Shown: positions 25,234 through 31,426 of the stretch, one piece after another
Position numbering within the stretch: position 1 is the first letter of the stretch
Layout: each line of letters opens with the position of its first letter
Assembly: GCA_029782295.1 (NCBI GenBank)
Contig: JAKOVB010000086.1
Coordinates: 1 to 45,941, forward strand
Source of the DNA: Pseudomonadota bacterium
GTDB lineage: Bacteria > Pseudomonadota > Gammaproteobacteria > Burkholderiales > Methylophilaceae
DNA: 45,941 nucleotides
Direction: 5' to 3'
The notes under the pieces: model-generated
Databases searched by the model: none
Told to the model about the DNA's origin: nothing
The model's input: the letters and a program-made list of their open reading frames with translations, nothing else
Program-made: the position numbers and the translations under genes

Positions 25234-25260
25234 TCAAACAATCGTTTGAAACACGTGTTT
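25234..25260. promoter_or_regulatory. Overlapping palindromes near a possible promoter
   Basis: TCAAAC-AATC-GTTTGA (25234-25249) abuts the 12-bp palindrome AAACACGTGTTT (25249-25260). The latter overlaps a TTGACA at 25259-25264, followed 19 bases later by CATAAT (25284-25289). This would be an operator-overlapped rightward promoter with a long spacer. Confidence 0.4.
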
Positions 25261-25346
25261 GACACGATACCACCGATACTGCTCATAATACATCGGGCAG
25301 TATTAACAAACCCGTGTACATTGTGGATATGTACTGTACAGCAATA

Positions 25347-25372
25347 ATTCCCGCATAGAGCACATCGGGAAT
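25347..25372. promoter_or_regulatory. Inverted repeat ATTCCCG / CGGGAAT
   Basis: Perfect 7-bp arms with a 12-bp spacer, the same geometry as 24852-24877. The right part belongs to a 19-bp element matched 17/19 at 25660-25678. Confidence 0.45.
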
Positions 25373-25469
25373 AAAACGGCGTTGGTGCCATCGAAAATTG
25401 GGTACACAAAGGCGATCCAGATTAAGGTAGAACAGCTAAGTTGAGTAATGACAAGGAGTTACCGATTTT

Positions 25470-25756
25470 TGTTCTATGCTGCGTGTTGTAAACTTCCTAT
25501 ATGTGGGGTTGTGGGGTGTATGTGACTGTCTTATTGCCCCTATATATCATTATTTTACCCCACAGGAACTTTTTATAGCACAGCATAGAACACTTTGACG
25601 TAAACCCTTGTCAGCAAACAACTTAAGTGTTCCATACTGTTCTATGCTGCAAGATGTTGCATAAAACACATCGGGAATTATCGGGGTTTTTGACGGCGAA
25701 AACGCGGTTTGGAATTCTGGATGTATTCTATGCAGCAATCCGCCGAGCATAGAACA
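25470..25756. repeat. Family of TGTTCTATGCTG elements (iteron or operator-like)
   Basis: Exact 12-bp copies lie at 25470-25481 (+), 25581-25592 (-) and 25638-25649 (+). Near copies lie at 25628-25639 (+, two mismatches, phased 10 bp before the next), 25724-25735 (+, two mismatches) and 25745-25756 (-, one mismatch). The last two form a dyad with 10-bp arms and a 13-bp spacer. A weaker copy is at 25351-25362 (-). Confidence 0.75.
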
Positions 25757-25891
25757 CCGACATGGCAAGTCGGGTATTTTGCAAAAGTCACTGAAAACAG
25801 AATAAAATGCCGCCGATATTATGTGTGTCTGTCCTTAATAATAGGCGAACGAAACAGATGGAAAAAATCTGCGAAATTTTCAAAAATGGGG

Positions 25892-25920
25892 TTGACATTG
25901 CCCGCCCGATAGGTTATAGT
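25892..25920 (+). promoter_or_regulatory. Sigma70-like promoter P1 for the early genes
   Basis: TTGACA at 25892-25897, 17-bp spacer, TATAGT at 25915-25920. An A/T-rich upstream stretch could act as an UP element. A GATTAGTAG start region follows that is shared with promoter P2. Confidence 0.8.
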
Positions 25921-25966
25921 GATTAGTAGATTGACCGATGAATTGATGACCACAAGGAGATTGAAG

Positions 25967-26200
25967 ATGAATGAGAAAATGAAATCAGACATGCGGGCAA
26001 TAGAAAATGTTCTCGACGAACCCAGTTTCCGCCGATATGTCCACCAGATTATCAAGTCCGCTTTCGGGGACGATGAAGAGCTCCATGACTGGAGGGCAAT
26101 GACTTTCCGACAAGTACTATCGGAAATTGAACGTAGTTTCCCCGAAACAATCATATTTTGGGGCGCGTACACGGAAGACCAGCTTAATTTTATCCTCTAA
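25967..26200 (+). CDS. Early hypothetical protein, 77 aa
   Basis: First gene after promoter P1. ATG at 25967 is chosen because AAGGAG lies nine bases before it; an upstream in-frame start at 25919 would lie inside the promoter. The protein is acidic-basic mixed and helical (MKSDMRAIENVLDEPSFRRY, YVHQIIKSAFGDDEEL, FRQVLSEIERSFPETI). Function unknown; small early phage proteins often modulate host factors. Confidence 0.65.
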   Translation: MNEKMKSDMRAIENVLDEPSFRRYVHQIIKSAFGDDEELHDWRAMTFRQVLSEIERSFPETIIFWGAYTEDQLNFIL

Positions 26201-26226
26201 TCCCCACTGCCGCAAGGAGAAATAAA

Positions 26227-26451
26227 ATGCACCCAACAATCATTACAAAAGCCGATGTGATGGAAAATCCCATTGCCTACCCTGTTCGTGTTCTAATTGA
26301 AGGCGAAGTACACAATGGGCGCATTAAAGGTGTCAAGAACAGCTTTCCTCGTGTTCAGCTCGAATCTGTGATAGGTTGCCCTTCTTTCGAATTTTCGTGG
26401 CAAGCAATCCTGAATCACTTAAATTCTGTTACTCCGTACTTACGCGCGTAA
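26227..26451 (+). CDS. Early hypothetical protein, 74 aa
   Basis: Clear AAGGAG ribosome site before the ATG. Beta-rich first half (YPVRVLIEGEVHNGRIKGV) and a short helical end (SWQAILNHLNSVTPYL). No family is recognised. The leader between it and the previous gene contains a CCCCACTGCCGC motif that recurs at two later gene junctions. Confidence 0.6.
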   Translation: MHPTIITKADVMENPIAYPVRVLIEGEVHNGRIKGVKNSFPRVQLESVIGCPSFEFSWQAILNHLNSVTPYLRA

Positions 26452-26483
26452 ACCTAAAACTACTTGATGAAAGGAGAAAGAAA

Positions 26484-26693
26484 ATGGCGGACAAAGAGAC
26501 TCGATTTATACAGATCGTCGAAGATGTCGACCAAGTCATCGTGTATGAACCGCTCGATACATACACGACCACCAACACCCTTTTTAACGAGCTAATCCGC
26601 CGGGCTCGCCAAAGCCCCGATGGCTCCGCGCAGGCGACCGACAGCGAAGGCTGTTTGGTCACGGCCACGATTTTTTCCCGCAAATCCGATTAA
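26484..26693 (+). CDS. Early hypothetical protein, 69 aa
   Basis: ATG at 26484 follows AAAGGAGAAAGAA. The protein reads as a small alpha/beta domain: TRFIQIVEDVDQVIVYE, then TTNTLFNELIRRARQSPDG and CLVTATIFSRKSD. An upstream in-frame start at 26376 would overlap the previous gene and is rejected. Unknown function. Confidence 0.65.
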   Translation: MADKETRFIQIVEDVDQVIVYEPLDTYTTTNTLFNELIRRARQSPDGSAQATDSEGCLVTATIFSRKSD

Positions 26694-26705
26694 AGGAGAA
26701 TGAAG

Positions 26706-27050
26706 ATGGATACTTATGACGCAACGTGTTTTGCCCTTGCGAAGGAAATCAACTCACTGTTAATGTTTGACTCGACCCGTTCCCGTGGCGACGTGTATTT
26801 GCGGTATAATCCGACCGATGGCATCTACGTTTGCGTCGGCAGCGGGACAGACGAAATCGTCTATCGGTATGACCCCCGCTGGGTGGCAATGACGGTAGAT
26901 GAACTGGCGGCCGATCTGCGAAATAATCTGAGGCGCGTCCCATTTTTTCCCGTAAAACCGAATAGTGGGCAACGTTTACTTGAGCGAATAGACAATGACT
27001 TGCGGAAATTGTTAGTTTTGGCGTTTTTCTGTTACGTGGCTTTAATGTAA
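26706..27050 (+). CDS. Early hypothetical protein with hydrophobic C-terminus, 114 aa
   Basis: Start ATG at 26706 has AAGGAG eight bases upstream; the ATG at 26700 is too close to it. The first two thirds form an alpha/beta soluble domain (MDTYDATCFALAKEI, GDVYLRYNPTDGIYVCVG, EIVYRYDPRWVAM, VDELAADLRNNL). The last residues (LRKLLVLAFFCYVALM) are hydrophobic and could insert into a membrane, unusual among its neighbours. Unknown function. Confidence 0.65.
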   Translation: MDTYDATCFALAKEINSLLMFDSTRSRGDVYLRYNPTDGIYVCVGSGTDEIVYRYDPRWVAMTVDELAADLRNNLRRVPFFPVKPNSGQRLLERIDNDLRKLLVLAFFCYVALM

Positions 27051-27061
27051 GGAGTCTGAAC

Positions 27062-27163
27062 ATGGATTTCGATAAGATTCTTGCTGAGTTAGATTTTGAA
27101 GACTGCGCAACACAAGACGATTGCGCAACGTGCCCTCACGGCGGCGAATGTTTGGGCGTTTAG
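27062..27163 (+). CDS. Tiny Cys-rich acidic protein, 33 aa
   Basis: AAGGAG lies eight bases before ATG. The peptide is acidic at first (MDFDKILAELDFEDC), then has four more cysteines (QDDCATCPHGGECLGV), five in all. The spacing CxxC then C six residues later could bind a metal. It follows the 114-aa gene by 11 bp, so the ribosome site and context support it despite its size. Confidence 0.5.
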   Translation: MDFDKILAELDFEDCATQDDCATCPHGGECLGV

Positions 27164-27180
27164 TTGGCAGCATGTAACGC

Positions 27181-27208
27181 AGGGCTCTATCGCCCCGATT
27201 AGAGCCTT
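27181..27208 (+). terminator. Hairpin after the first early cluster
   Basis: AGGGCTCTA (27181-27189) pairs with TAGAGCCTT (27200-27208), one G-T pair, loop 10 nt, followed by GCTTTGTGTG. The U-run is weak, so termination may be partial. Confidence 0.4.
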
Positions 27209-27262
27209 GCTTTGTGTGCTGTTAGGTTTGGGCTTAAGGGTTTAATTACAAGGAGCTTTGCA

Positions 27263-27589
27263 ATGGAAACGCCAAAAACAAAAACAAAAACACGGTCTTT
27301 CGAGATTTGGTCGTACGATGTTTGGGTCGATGCCGAAGACGGTTTTTACGTGAATGACCGAACGTGCGTTCACCGAGACTATAAGATATGCTGCAAAGCG
27401 CAGACTTACAATGTTGGCACGCCCCATCAATTCACCGTTTACGCGCTGACAGATCGGCAAATCAAGCGCGTTGCGCGTGAAGTCTTCGGGGTTACTTGTG
27501 CGCTTGTCATTGGCGGGGACGAGAAAAACATTTACGTGAGCCGGGAAAAAGACGGTTATCCATTGTTTGGAATGCTGGAAAACGAATAA
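27263..27589 (+). CDS. Early hypothetical protein, 108 aa
   Basis: ATG at 27263 with AAGGAG eight bases upstream. N-terminus is basic (METPKTKTKTRS), then a beta-rich domain (FEIWSYDVWVDAEDGFYVND) with C-rich HRDYKICCKAQ, a helix (TDRQIKRVAREVFG) and a strand (LVIGGDEKNIYVS). No named family. Its end precedes promoter P2, which drives the next group. Confidence 0.65.
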   Translation: METPKTKTKTRSFEIWSYDVWVDAEDGFYVNDRTCVHRDYKICCKAQTYNVGTPHQFTVYALTDRQIKRVAREVFGVTCALVIGGDEKNIYVSREKDGYPLFGMLENE

Positions 27590-27648
27590 CGTTAATCACA
27601 CAATTCGATAACACGAGAAAAAAAATCTGCCCGATTTCAAAAAAGGGG

Positions 27649-27677
27649 TTGACACAAGCCGTCGCGTATGGTATATT
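27649..27677 (+). promoter_or_regulatory. Sigma70-like promoter P2 for early genes
   Basis: TTGACA at 27649-27654, 17-bp spacer, TATATT at 27672-27677. The upstream AAAAATCTGC...ATTTCAAAAA-GGGG block and the downstream GTGATTAGTAG block both match P1. Confidence 0.8.
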
Positions 27678-27743
27678 AGTGATTAGTAGGCGATTGACGC
27701 CAACAAAAAATTGATCACTTAAAACCTTTTTAGGGATGGAAAA

Positions 27744-27947
27744 ATGGAACTAACAAAAGACATGAAGGCGAAACTTTACAAGTGGGCTCGGTCACAAGGA
27801 GACAGAAAAGAGCTATTTGAGGCCACTTGGCGCAAAATCCTGTGGTTTAACCGTAATTCGGAGATCGATGATCTTTTTGGATTATATGATCAAATTGTGT
27901 CAGATATGGTCAATAATCCCAAAAGCCGGTTTTATATCTATGGTTAA
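27744..27947 (+). CDS. Early hypothetical protein, 67 aa
   Basis: First gene after promoter P2. A weakly placed GGGATGG lies before its ATG. Helical and Lys/Trp-rich (MKAKLYKWARSQGDRKEL, ATWRKILWFNRNSEIDDL, YDQIVSDMVNN). No family recognised. Confidence 0.6.
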   Translation: MELTKDMKAKLYKWARSQGDRKELFEATWRKILWFNRNSEIDDLFGLYDQIVSDMVNNPKSRFYIYG

Positions 27948-27992
27948 TCCTCACTGCCGCGCAGGTTAAAAAAGGAGAATAGGAGTTATAAC

Positions 27993-28097
27993 TTGATCTC
28001 ATTTCCTCACGTGCTACAATGGTCCGTTCTATCGGCGGGCGCAAATTGTATGGTGACGGGTTGGTTTTTTCGTCTTATAGCCTCGAAGATGACTTAA
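27993..28097 (+). CDS. Possible TTG-started 34-aa peptide
   Basis: TTG at 27993 has AGGAG seven bases upstream. The frame (SFPHVLQWSVLSAGANCMV, then WFFRLIASKM) is hydrophobic with Trp and Phe. It fills the gap between two early genes, but a short TTG frame could arise by chance. Confidence 0.25.
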   Translation: MISFPHVLQWSVLSAGANCMVTGWFFRLIASKMT

Positions 28098-28132
28098 AAC
28101 ATGCCCTTAAAGCATAAAGAAAGGCGGAAATC

Positions 28133-28516
28133 ATGGAAAAGCAAAATAAACACGACCGAATGTATGCACGGATTGAAAAGCACGGACACGACCTCAAGCG
28201 GATATTTTCTATCGATGGAGACCCTGTCGAGATTTGCAGAAAGCTGCGCCGTTTGGAGGTCAAAGCCAATCGAATGGCGATTGCTTATTGTAACGGCGAA
28301 ATCGATACGGCAGAATGGGAGATTTTCTCAAAACGCATAGAAGGCAAGGTCTTAAACGTTATCGGCCGCAAATATGCTGACTGGATACAGATTAATGGCG
28401 ATCCGCGCGGATATACACTCAAGATTAAAAATGAGATTGTGCGGGAAAAGCAGCTTGATATTTACCGAGATTGGGGAGGCTATGGAATTTTAGCCCCCGA
28501 TTTCTCGGAAGCATAA
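28133..28516 (+). CDS. Conserved early hypothetical protein, 127 aa
   Basis: ATG at 28133 preceded by AAAGGCGG. Helical, basic protein: KHDRMYARIEKHGHDLKRIF, DPVEICRKLRRLEVKANRMA, EWEIFSKRIEGKVLNVIG, then YTLKIKNEIVREKQLDIYRD. Sequences of this kind occur among early phage proteins, but I cannot assign a function. A +1 frame shadow from 28101 is rejected. Confidence 0.7.
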   Translation: MEKQNKHDRMYARIEKHGHDLKRIFSIDGDPVEICRKLRRLEVKANRMAIAYCNGEIDTAEWEIFSKRIEGKVLNVIGRKYADWIQINGDPRGYTLKIKNEIVREKQLDIYRDWGGYGILAPDFSEA

Positions 28517-28559
28517 TCCCCCTTCTGCCGCAGTGGATGAATACCGGCGGCAGGGATTA

Positions 28560-28588
28560 AACAAGTTAATAACAATCGGGCGAAAGGG
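28560..28588 (+). repeat. Repeated leader, copy 1
   Basis: A 17-bp block (AACAAGTTAATAACAAT) and a CGAAAGGG ribosome-site block also occur at 28926-28954. Both precede small genes. Confidence 0.8.
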
Positions 28589-28597
28589 AGGATAGAT

Positions 28598-28846
28598 ATG
28601 CGAAATCTTATGGATCAAATAGCTATCGCACAGCGAGATTTTGTTGCGCAGGCACCGGAAGTAATCCCATTTCCAGGGCCGCGTTATGGTGTGCATATTC
28701 GGCGGTGGGAGGGTAGTGGCCCGGGAATAACAATAGAATGCGATCCGGGGTATTGCGGAATTGGTGCAACTTTGAGCGCGAGAGAGGCCCGTGGCCTTGG
28801 TGAAGCACTGATTCGCGCCGCAGAGACCATAGAAAAAATGGCATAA
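28598..28846 (+). CDS. Early protein, 82 aa, possibly truncated by a nonsense codon
   Basis: ATG at 28598 after GAAAGGGAGG. It reads MRNLMDQIAIAQRDFVAQAP, then a glycine-rich central part (GVHIRRWEGSGPGITIE, GYCGIGATLSAREARGLG) and EALIRAAETIEKMA, followed by TAA. The same frame continues open to 28957 with a protein-like QQAQADPAVRGAIEALWAIA segment directly after the TAA. Because the stop sits in a run of Gln codons, CAA-to-TAA would explain it. It could be a real shorter product, a fresh mutation or readthrough. Unknown function. Confidence 0.55.
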   Translation: MRNLMDQIAIAQRDFVAQAPEVIPFPGPRYGVHIRRWEGSGPGITIECDPGYCGIGATLSAREARGLGEALIRAAETIEKMA

Positions 28847-28925
28847 CAACAGGCTCAAGCGGACCCGGCAGTCCGTGGCGCTATCGAAGCATTATGGGCC
28901 ATAGCCAACATGCAGGTCCAAGAAG

Positions 28926-28954
28926 AACAAGTTAATAACAATTTTTCGAAAGGG
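28926..28954 (+). repeat. Repeated leader, copy 2
   Basis: Matches 28560-28588 in both blocks; the middle differs. It provides the ribosome site for the next gene. Confidence 0.8.
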
Positions 28955-28960
28955 TAAAAA

Positions 28961-29215
28961 ATGAAACGGATACCAACATTCAGGACATTGGACGGGCCAT
29001 TGCTCGTAGGCGCGGCAGCGAAGAAGGCATGGGCCAGTCAGGTCGCGCGGTGCAACTGTGGGTATTCCGGCAAAGCCGAAGCCAGCATCGTGGGCACTTA
29101 CGACGGTACGCCCGCAGAGTGGCTCGGTTGCCCGAATTGCAGCGGTTCCGCCCTGGGCTTCCCATTGATGTACCGCACACAGAGCCAGATCGAAGCGGAA
29201 GGAGTCAAAAAATGA
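28961..29215 (+). CDS. Small zinc-ribbon-like protein, 84 aa
   Basis: ATG at 28961 with CGAAAGGG upstream. A CxC pair (RCNCGYSGKA) and a CPNC pair (WLGCPNCSGSALG) 23 residues apart could form a zinc ribbon. N-terminus MKRIPTFRTLDGPLLVG and C-terminus YRTQSQIEAEGVKK are short. Its stop overlaps the next start (ATGA). Unknown function. Confidence 0.6.
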   Translation: MKRIPTFRTLDGPLLVGAAAKKAWASQVARCNCGYSGKAEASIVGTYDGTPAEWLGCPNCSGSALGFPLMYRTQSQIEAEGVKK

Positions 29216-29661
29216 CACTCGCACAGGAAATCCGCAATCGTCTGCACACCGTCGCCCTGAAAATCGCGGATAATTTCTGTTATCGCTGTTACAAGGTCGT
29301 GGAAGGCGACTACTGCCCGACCTGCCGCTCCGATGATTTCATGCGGCACCTGGAAAGCGTCGGCGTCGAATACGGCACCGACTGGGTGATCAGACACCTG
29401 CTGACAACCCGCCTGGAAACGGTCGACGGCGAGGAAATGTTCGAGGAACTCCTCGACGAATGCTACCCGGAAGTAAAAATCGGCTGCTGCACCTTCAGCC
29501 CAAGCCAGATCATGAAGGAACTGGACCCGATCTGTTTTGACATGGGCGTCCAGGAAAACCTTGAATCCCTCGCCGCCGGCGGCCAGCTCTTCGAGTACTG
29601 CGGCAACTATTATCGCCTCGAAGACGTCGAAGACCTGATCGAAGAACTCGAAGCCGATTGA
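29212..29661 (+). CDS. Conserved protein with N-terminal Cys-knuckles, acidic, 149 aa
   Basis: ATG at 29212 overlaps the stop of the previous gene (ATGA); an upstream in-frame start at 29029 reads through that gene and is rejected. Residues 20-45 hold CYRCYKVVEGDYCPTCRSDD, a two-pair zinc-binding segment. The rest is acidic and helical (FEELLDECYPEVKIGCCTF, MKELDPICFDMGVQENLESL, EYCGNYYRLEDVEDLIEEL). The gene is more GC-rich and uses more GC-ending codons than its neighbours, a hint of recent transfer. I believe similar proteins occur on other phages and plasmids. No function is known to me. Confidence 0.65.
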   Translation: MTLAQEIRNRLHTVALKIADNFCYRCYKVVEGDYCPTCRSDDFMRHLESVGVEYGTDWVIRHLLTTRLETVDGEEMFEELLDECYPEVKIGCCTFSPSQIMKELDPICFDMGVQENLESLAAGGQLFEYCGNYYRLEDVEDLIEELEAD

Positions 29662-29673
29662 CAGTATGCGACG

Positions 29674-29697
29674 GCGCCCCGCGGGGGGGCGGGGCGC
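29674..29697 (+). terminator. Strong GC hairpin after the 149-aa gene
   Basis: GCGCCCCGC (29674-29682) and GCGGGGCGC (29689-29697) form a perfect 9-bp stem with a six-G loop. A T-rich stretch (GATTTTAGTTT) begins nine bases later. Terminator or attenuator. Confidence 0.6.
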
Positions 29698-29741
29698 TGT
29701 CCTGGATTTTAGTTTATAGTTTTGGATTGGAGAGGTGTAAA

Positions 29742-30038
29742 ATGAGCGGGGAGGATGTCAATTACCAGCAACAATTAACACGAATCAAGCGATGGGCAAA
29801 AACAGATCTGCGAAAATGGTTATTTATCTATGCTCTGTGCGAAACCGGCGACATCAACGTCGACAGCGACGGCGATGTCTGGGCCCACAATGAACGGGTG
29901 TTCGATCTCGTATTCAATGCTGGAGCGGACATTCTGGAGGAGGCGTTGAAGCGGGCGAAACTCTACGAGGAGCAATGGCCAGGAAACGGCGAACTGGACG
30001 AGTTTGATAAGAAGACAGGACGGCGGATGTGGCCTTAA
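29742..30038 (+). CDS. Hypothetical protein, 98 aa
   Basis: ATG at 29742 preceded by GAGAGGTG. Helical: VNYQQQLTRIKRWAKTDLRK, FIYALCETGDINVDSDGDV, FDLVFNAGADILEEALKRA. No family is recognised. An in-frame start farther upstream would cross the hairpin and is rejected. Confidence 0.6.
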   Translation: MSGEDVNYQQQLTRIKRWAKTDLRKWLFIYALCETGDINVDSDGDVWAHNERVFDLVFNAGADILEEALKRAKLYEEQWPGNGELDEFDKKTGRRMWP

Positions 30039-30053
30039 TGTTTGGGAGGTGTT

Positions 30054-30245
30054 ATGCTACTAAACAAATCTGCAGTACGAACCACGATCTTAAGCAGGGC
30101 CAAAGTACTCCGGCCAGGCCACGAATTCACCCAAGTCGCACCGACAGTGTATCTTCAACTCGATCAGAAATTGCGCAGATACATAGATGATCTGATTACG
30201 CGACATCCGTCCACCGGCAAGACGATTAAACAAATTCTGTGCTGA
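30054..30245 (+). CDS. Small basic protein, possible DNA-binding, 63 aa
   Basis: GGGAGGT precedes the ATG at 30054. The protein is basic with no membrane segment: LLNKSAVRTTILSRAKVLR, then a strand-helix stretch VYLQLDQKLRRYIDDLI and TRHPSTGKTIKQIL. This could be a histone-like or ribbon-helix-helix-type fold, but that is a guess from composition. Confidence 0.5.
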   Translation: MLLNKSAVRTTILSRAKVLRPGHEFTQVAPTVYLQLDQKLRRYIDDLITRHPSTGKTIKQILC

Positions 30246-30376
30246 AACTGGATAGCCTGGGTCGGGTATACTTCAAACAATTTTCAGTGATTTAGAATTT
30301 TTCACGGGCCGGGGCGGGGGCAATTTGTACGGAACTGCGGGATATGTAGAGAGGCGTCCGTTTTCGGGAGGTAAAC

Positions 30377-30787
30377 ATGGGTGGTGACAAGCAACTAACA
30401 GATCGGCAGAAAGAAGCAATGCTTCTTGTCTCGCCAAGGCCAATTGGCAGAGGTTTATCGCAGAAAGACGCGGCTGAGGTGATGGGCATTCGGCGACAGC
30501 GTTTTCAGGAACTGCTTGAGCGGGCAAGGCGGGCGCGGCCTGATCTGTTCCCGATCCTCTCACAGCAAGAGTACGATGTTCTGTGCATGATCCAGTGCGG
30601 GCTGTCAATCAATGAGATTGCAGAGCGCCTGTGGAGTCCGAGGAAGGGGGAGGCTGGGGTGTCGCGCAGGCGAGTCGAACGAATTGTTACATCACTGCGC
30701 AACAAAAATCGCGATGTGCGGATGGACTGTGCAAAAACAGCGACTTACGAGGCATGGATGGACAGCCAAATCGTGCAGAAATTCTGA
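30377..30787 (+). CDS. Two-helix-turn-helix regulator, sigma region 4-like, 136 aa
   Basis: GGAGGT lies before ATG 30377. The N-terminal half holds LSQKDAAEVMGIRRQRFQEL and the C-terminal half LSQQEYDVLCMIQCGLSINE followed by IAERLWSP and SRRRVERIVTSLR. Both have the pattern of DNA-binding helix-turn-helix units like sigma70 region 4 or LuxR. No sigma region 2 is present, so it is not a full sigma factor. It probably regulates phage transcription at the early-to-middle transition, by inference. It lies between early small genes and the nucleotide/replication block. Confidence 0.65.
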   Translation: MGGDKQLTDRQKEAMLLVSPRPIGRGLSQKDAAEVMGIRRQRFQELLERARRARPDLFPILSQQEYDVLCMIQCGLSINEIAERLWSPRKGEAGVSRRRVERIVTSLRNKNRDVRMDCAKTATYEAWMDSQIVQKF

Positions 30788-30804
30788 GGTGAGACGAAGT
30801 GAAA

Positions 30805-30954
30805 ATGACAATTCGCCAATTGTTTCGAGCAACACCACGAACCGTTACGATTCGACGAACACGGAGAAAAATCGGGCGCAATGAACCGTGCCGCTGTGAA
30901 TCGGGCAAAAAATATAAACGATGCCATTGGGCCGCGGATCAGGCCAGACTTTAG
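30805..30954 (+). CDS. SEC-C motif mini-protein, 49 aa
   Basis: After a basic N-terminus ([16 protein letters not shown]) comes a SEC-C motif: [19 protein letters not shown], with C-x-C-x8-C-H zinc ligands matching the usual pattern GRNDPCPCGSGKKYKKCHG. SEC-C motifs bind zinc and sit at the end of SecA and other proteins. Here the motif is nearly the whole protein. ATG 30805 is used; GTG 30799 is possible. It overlaps no better frame, and the motif makes it convincing. Confidence 0.75.
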   Translation: MTIRQLFRATPRTVTIRRTRRKIGRNEPCRCESGKKYKRCHWAADQARL

Positions 30955-30973
30955 CACATACCTTCTCCTTTCC

Positions 30974-31001
30974 GCAGGGCCACTGGAGGGGGTGGCCCTG
31001 C
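30974..31001 (+). terminator. 10-bp perfect hairpin
   Basis: GCAGGGCCAC (30974-30983) pairs with GTGGCCCTGC (30992-31001), loop 8 nt, then CCTTTGTG. It lies between the SEC-C gene and the diphosphohydrolase-like start and could attenuate transcription. Confidence 0.5.
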
Positions 31002-31054
31002 CCTTTGTGATGATGGGGATGGCACAGTCATTTATACGTGAAATAGGGGGTAAG

Positions 31055-31426
31055 ATGCACGACAGCCGTAAACGACAAAAGTTCGCCAGCGGAGCTGTGC
31101 GGGATGCAGCCGAGGGTAAGCCACGACCCGACTTAATTTCACCGTATGCGAACTTGCGGATTGGTGAATGGCTCCGCAAGGGGGCGGAGAAATACGCCGA
31201 GCGGAATTGGGAAGCGGGCATGCCAATCAGCCGATGCGTTGCGTCGCTGTGCCGACACCTGGAGGCGTTCAAGATGGGGAGAACCGACGAGGACCACCTT
31301 GCGGCCATCGTCGTCAACGCGCAGTTTATCATGCATTATGAGGCCATGATTGAACGGGGGGTGTTGCCGGCTTCGCTCGACGATATGCCAAAATATGAAC
31401 AGCTGAACAAAAAGGGGGTGAACTGA
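31055..31426 (+). CDS. dATP/dGTP diphosphohydrolase-like (MazG-type) protein, 123 aa
   Basis: Matches the phage family annotated as dATP/dGTP diphosphohydrolase N-terminal (MazG-like all-alpha dNTP pyrophosphatases). Shared features are GAVRDAAEGKPRPDLISP, RIGEWLRKGAEKYAERNW, a central RHLEAF with H68, and DEDHLAAIVVNAQFIM. Candidate metal ligands are E45, E49, D78/E79 and D80. The reaction would remove pyrophosphate from dNTPs. Start ATG 31055 has GGGGGT upstream; ATG 31010 or 30881 would lengthen it across the hairpin. Such enzymes occur in Z-genome phages, but also in many ordinary phages. Confidence 0.75.
   Translation: MHDSRKRQKFASGAVRDAAEGKPRPDLISPYANLRIGEWLRKGAEKYAERNWEAGMPISRCVASLCRHLEAFKMGRTDEDHLAAIVVNAQFIMHYEAMIERGVLPASLDDMPKYEQLNKKGVN

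Larger units (their letters stand above)
24681..25966. other. Divergent intergenic control region, candidate origin
   Basis: No convincing gene lies in this 1.29-kb stretch: frames are short, overlapping and lack ribosome sites. It holds an 18-T tract, inverted repeats, an 8-bp tandem repeat, the TGTTCTATGCTG element family, and at least one sigma70-like promoter toward the right arm. A GC-rich part (about 25000-25210) is followed by AT-rich sequence. The position at the only divergent point in the genome fits an origin and master control region. That is inference. Confidence 0.6.

Noticed and set aside
25550-25768. Minus-strand 72-codon frame in the control region
   Set aside because: No ribosome site, and it overlaps several copies of the TGTTCTATGCTG element, which better explain the sequence.
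31055-31426. Evidence for a Z-genome (2-aminoadenine) phage
   Set aside because: The MazG-like diphosphohydrolase is common in ordinary phages. No PurZ or DatZ-like gene is visible.
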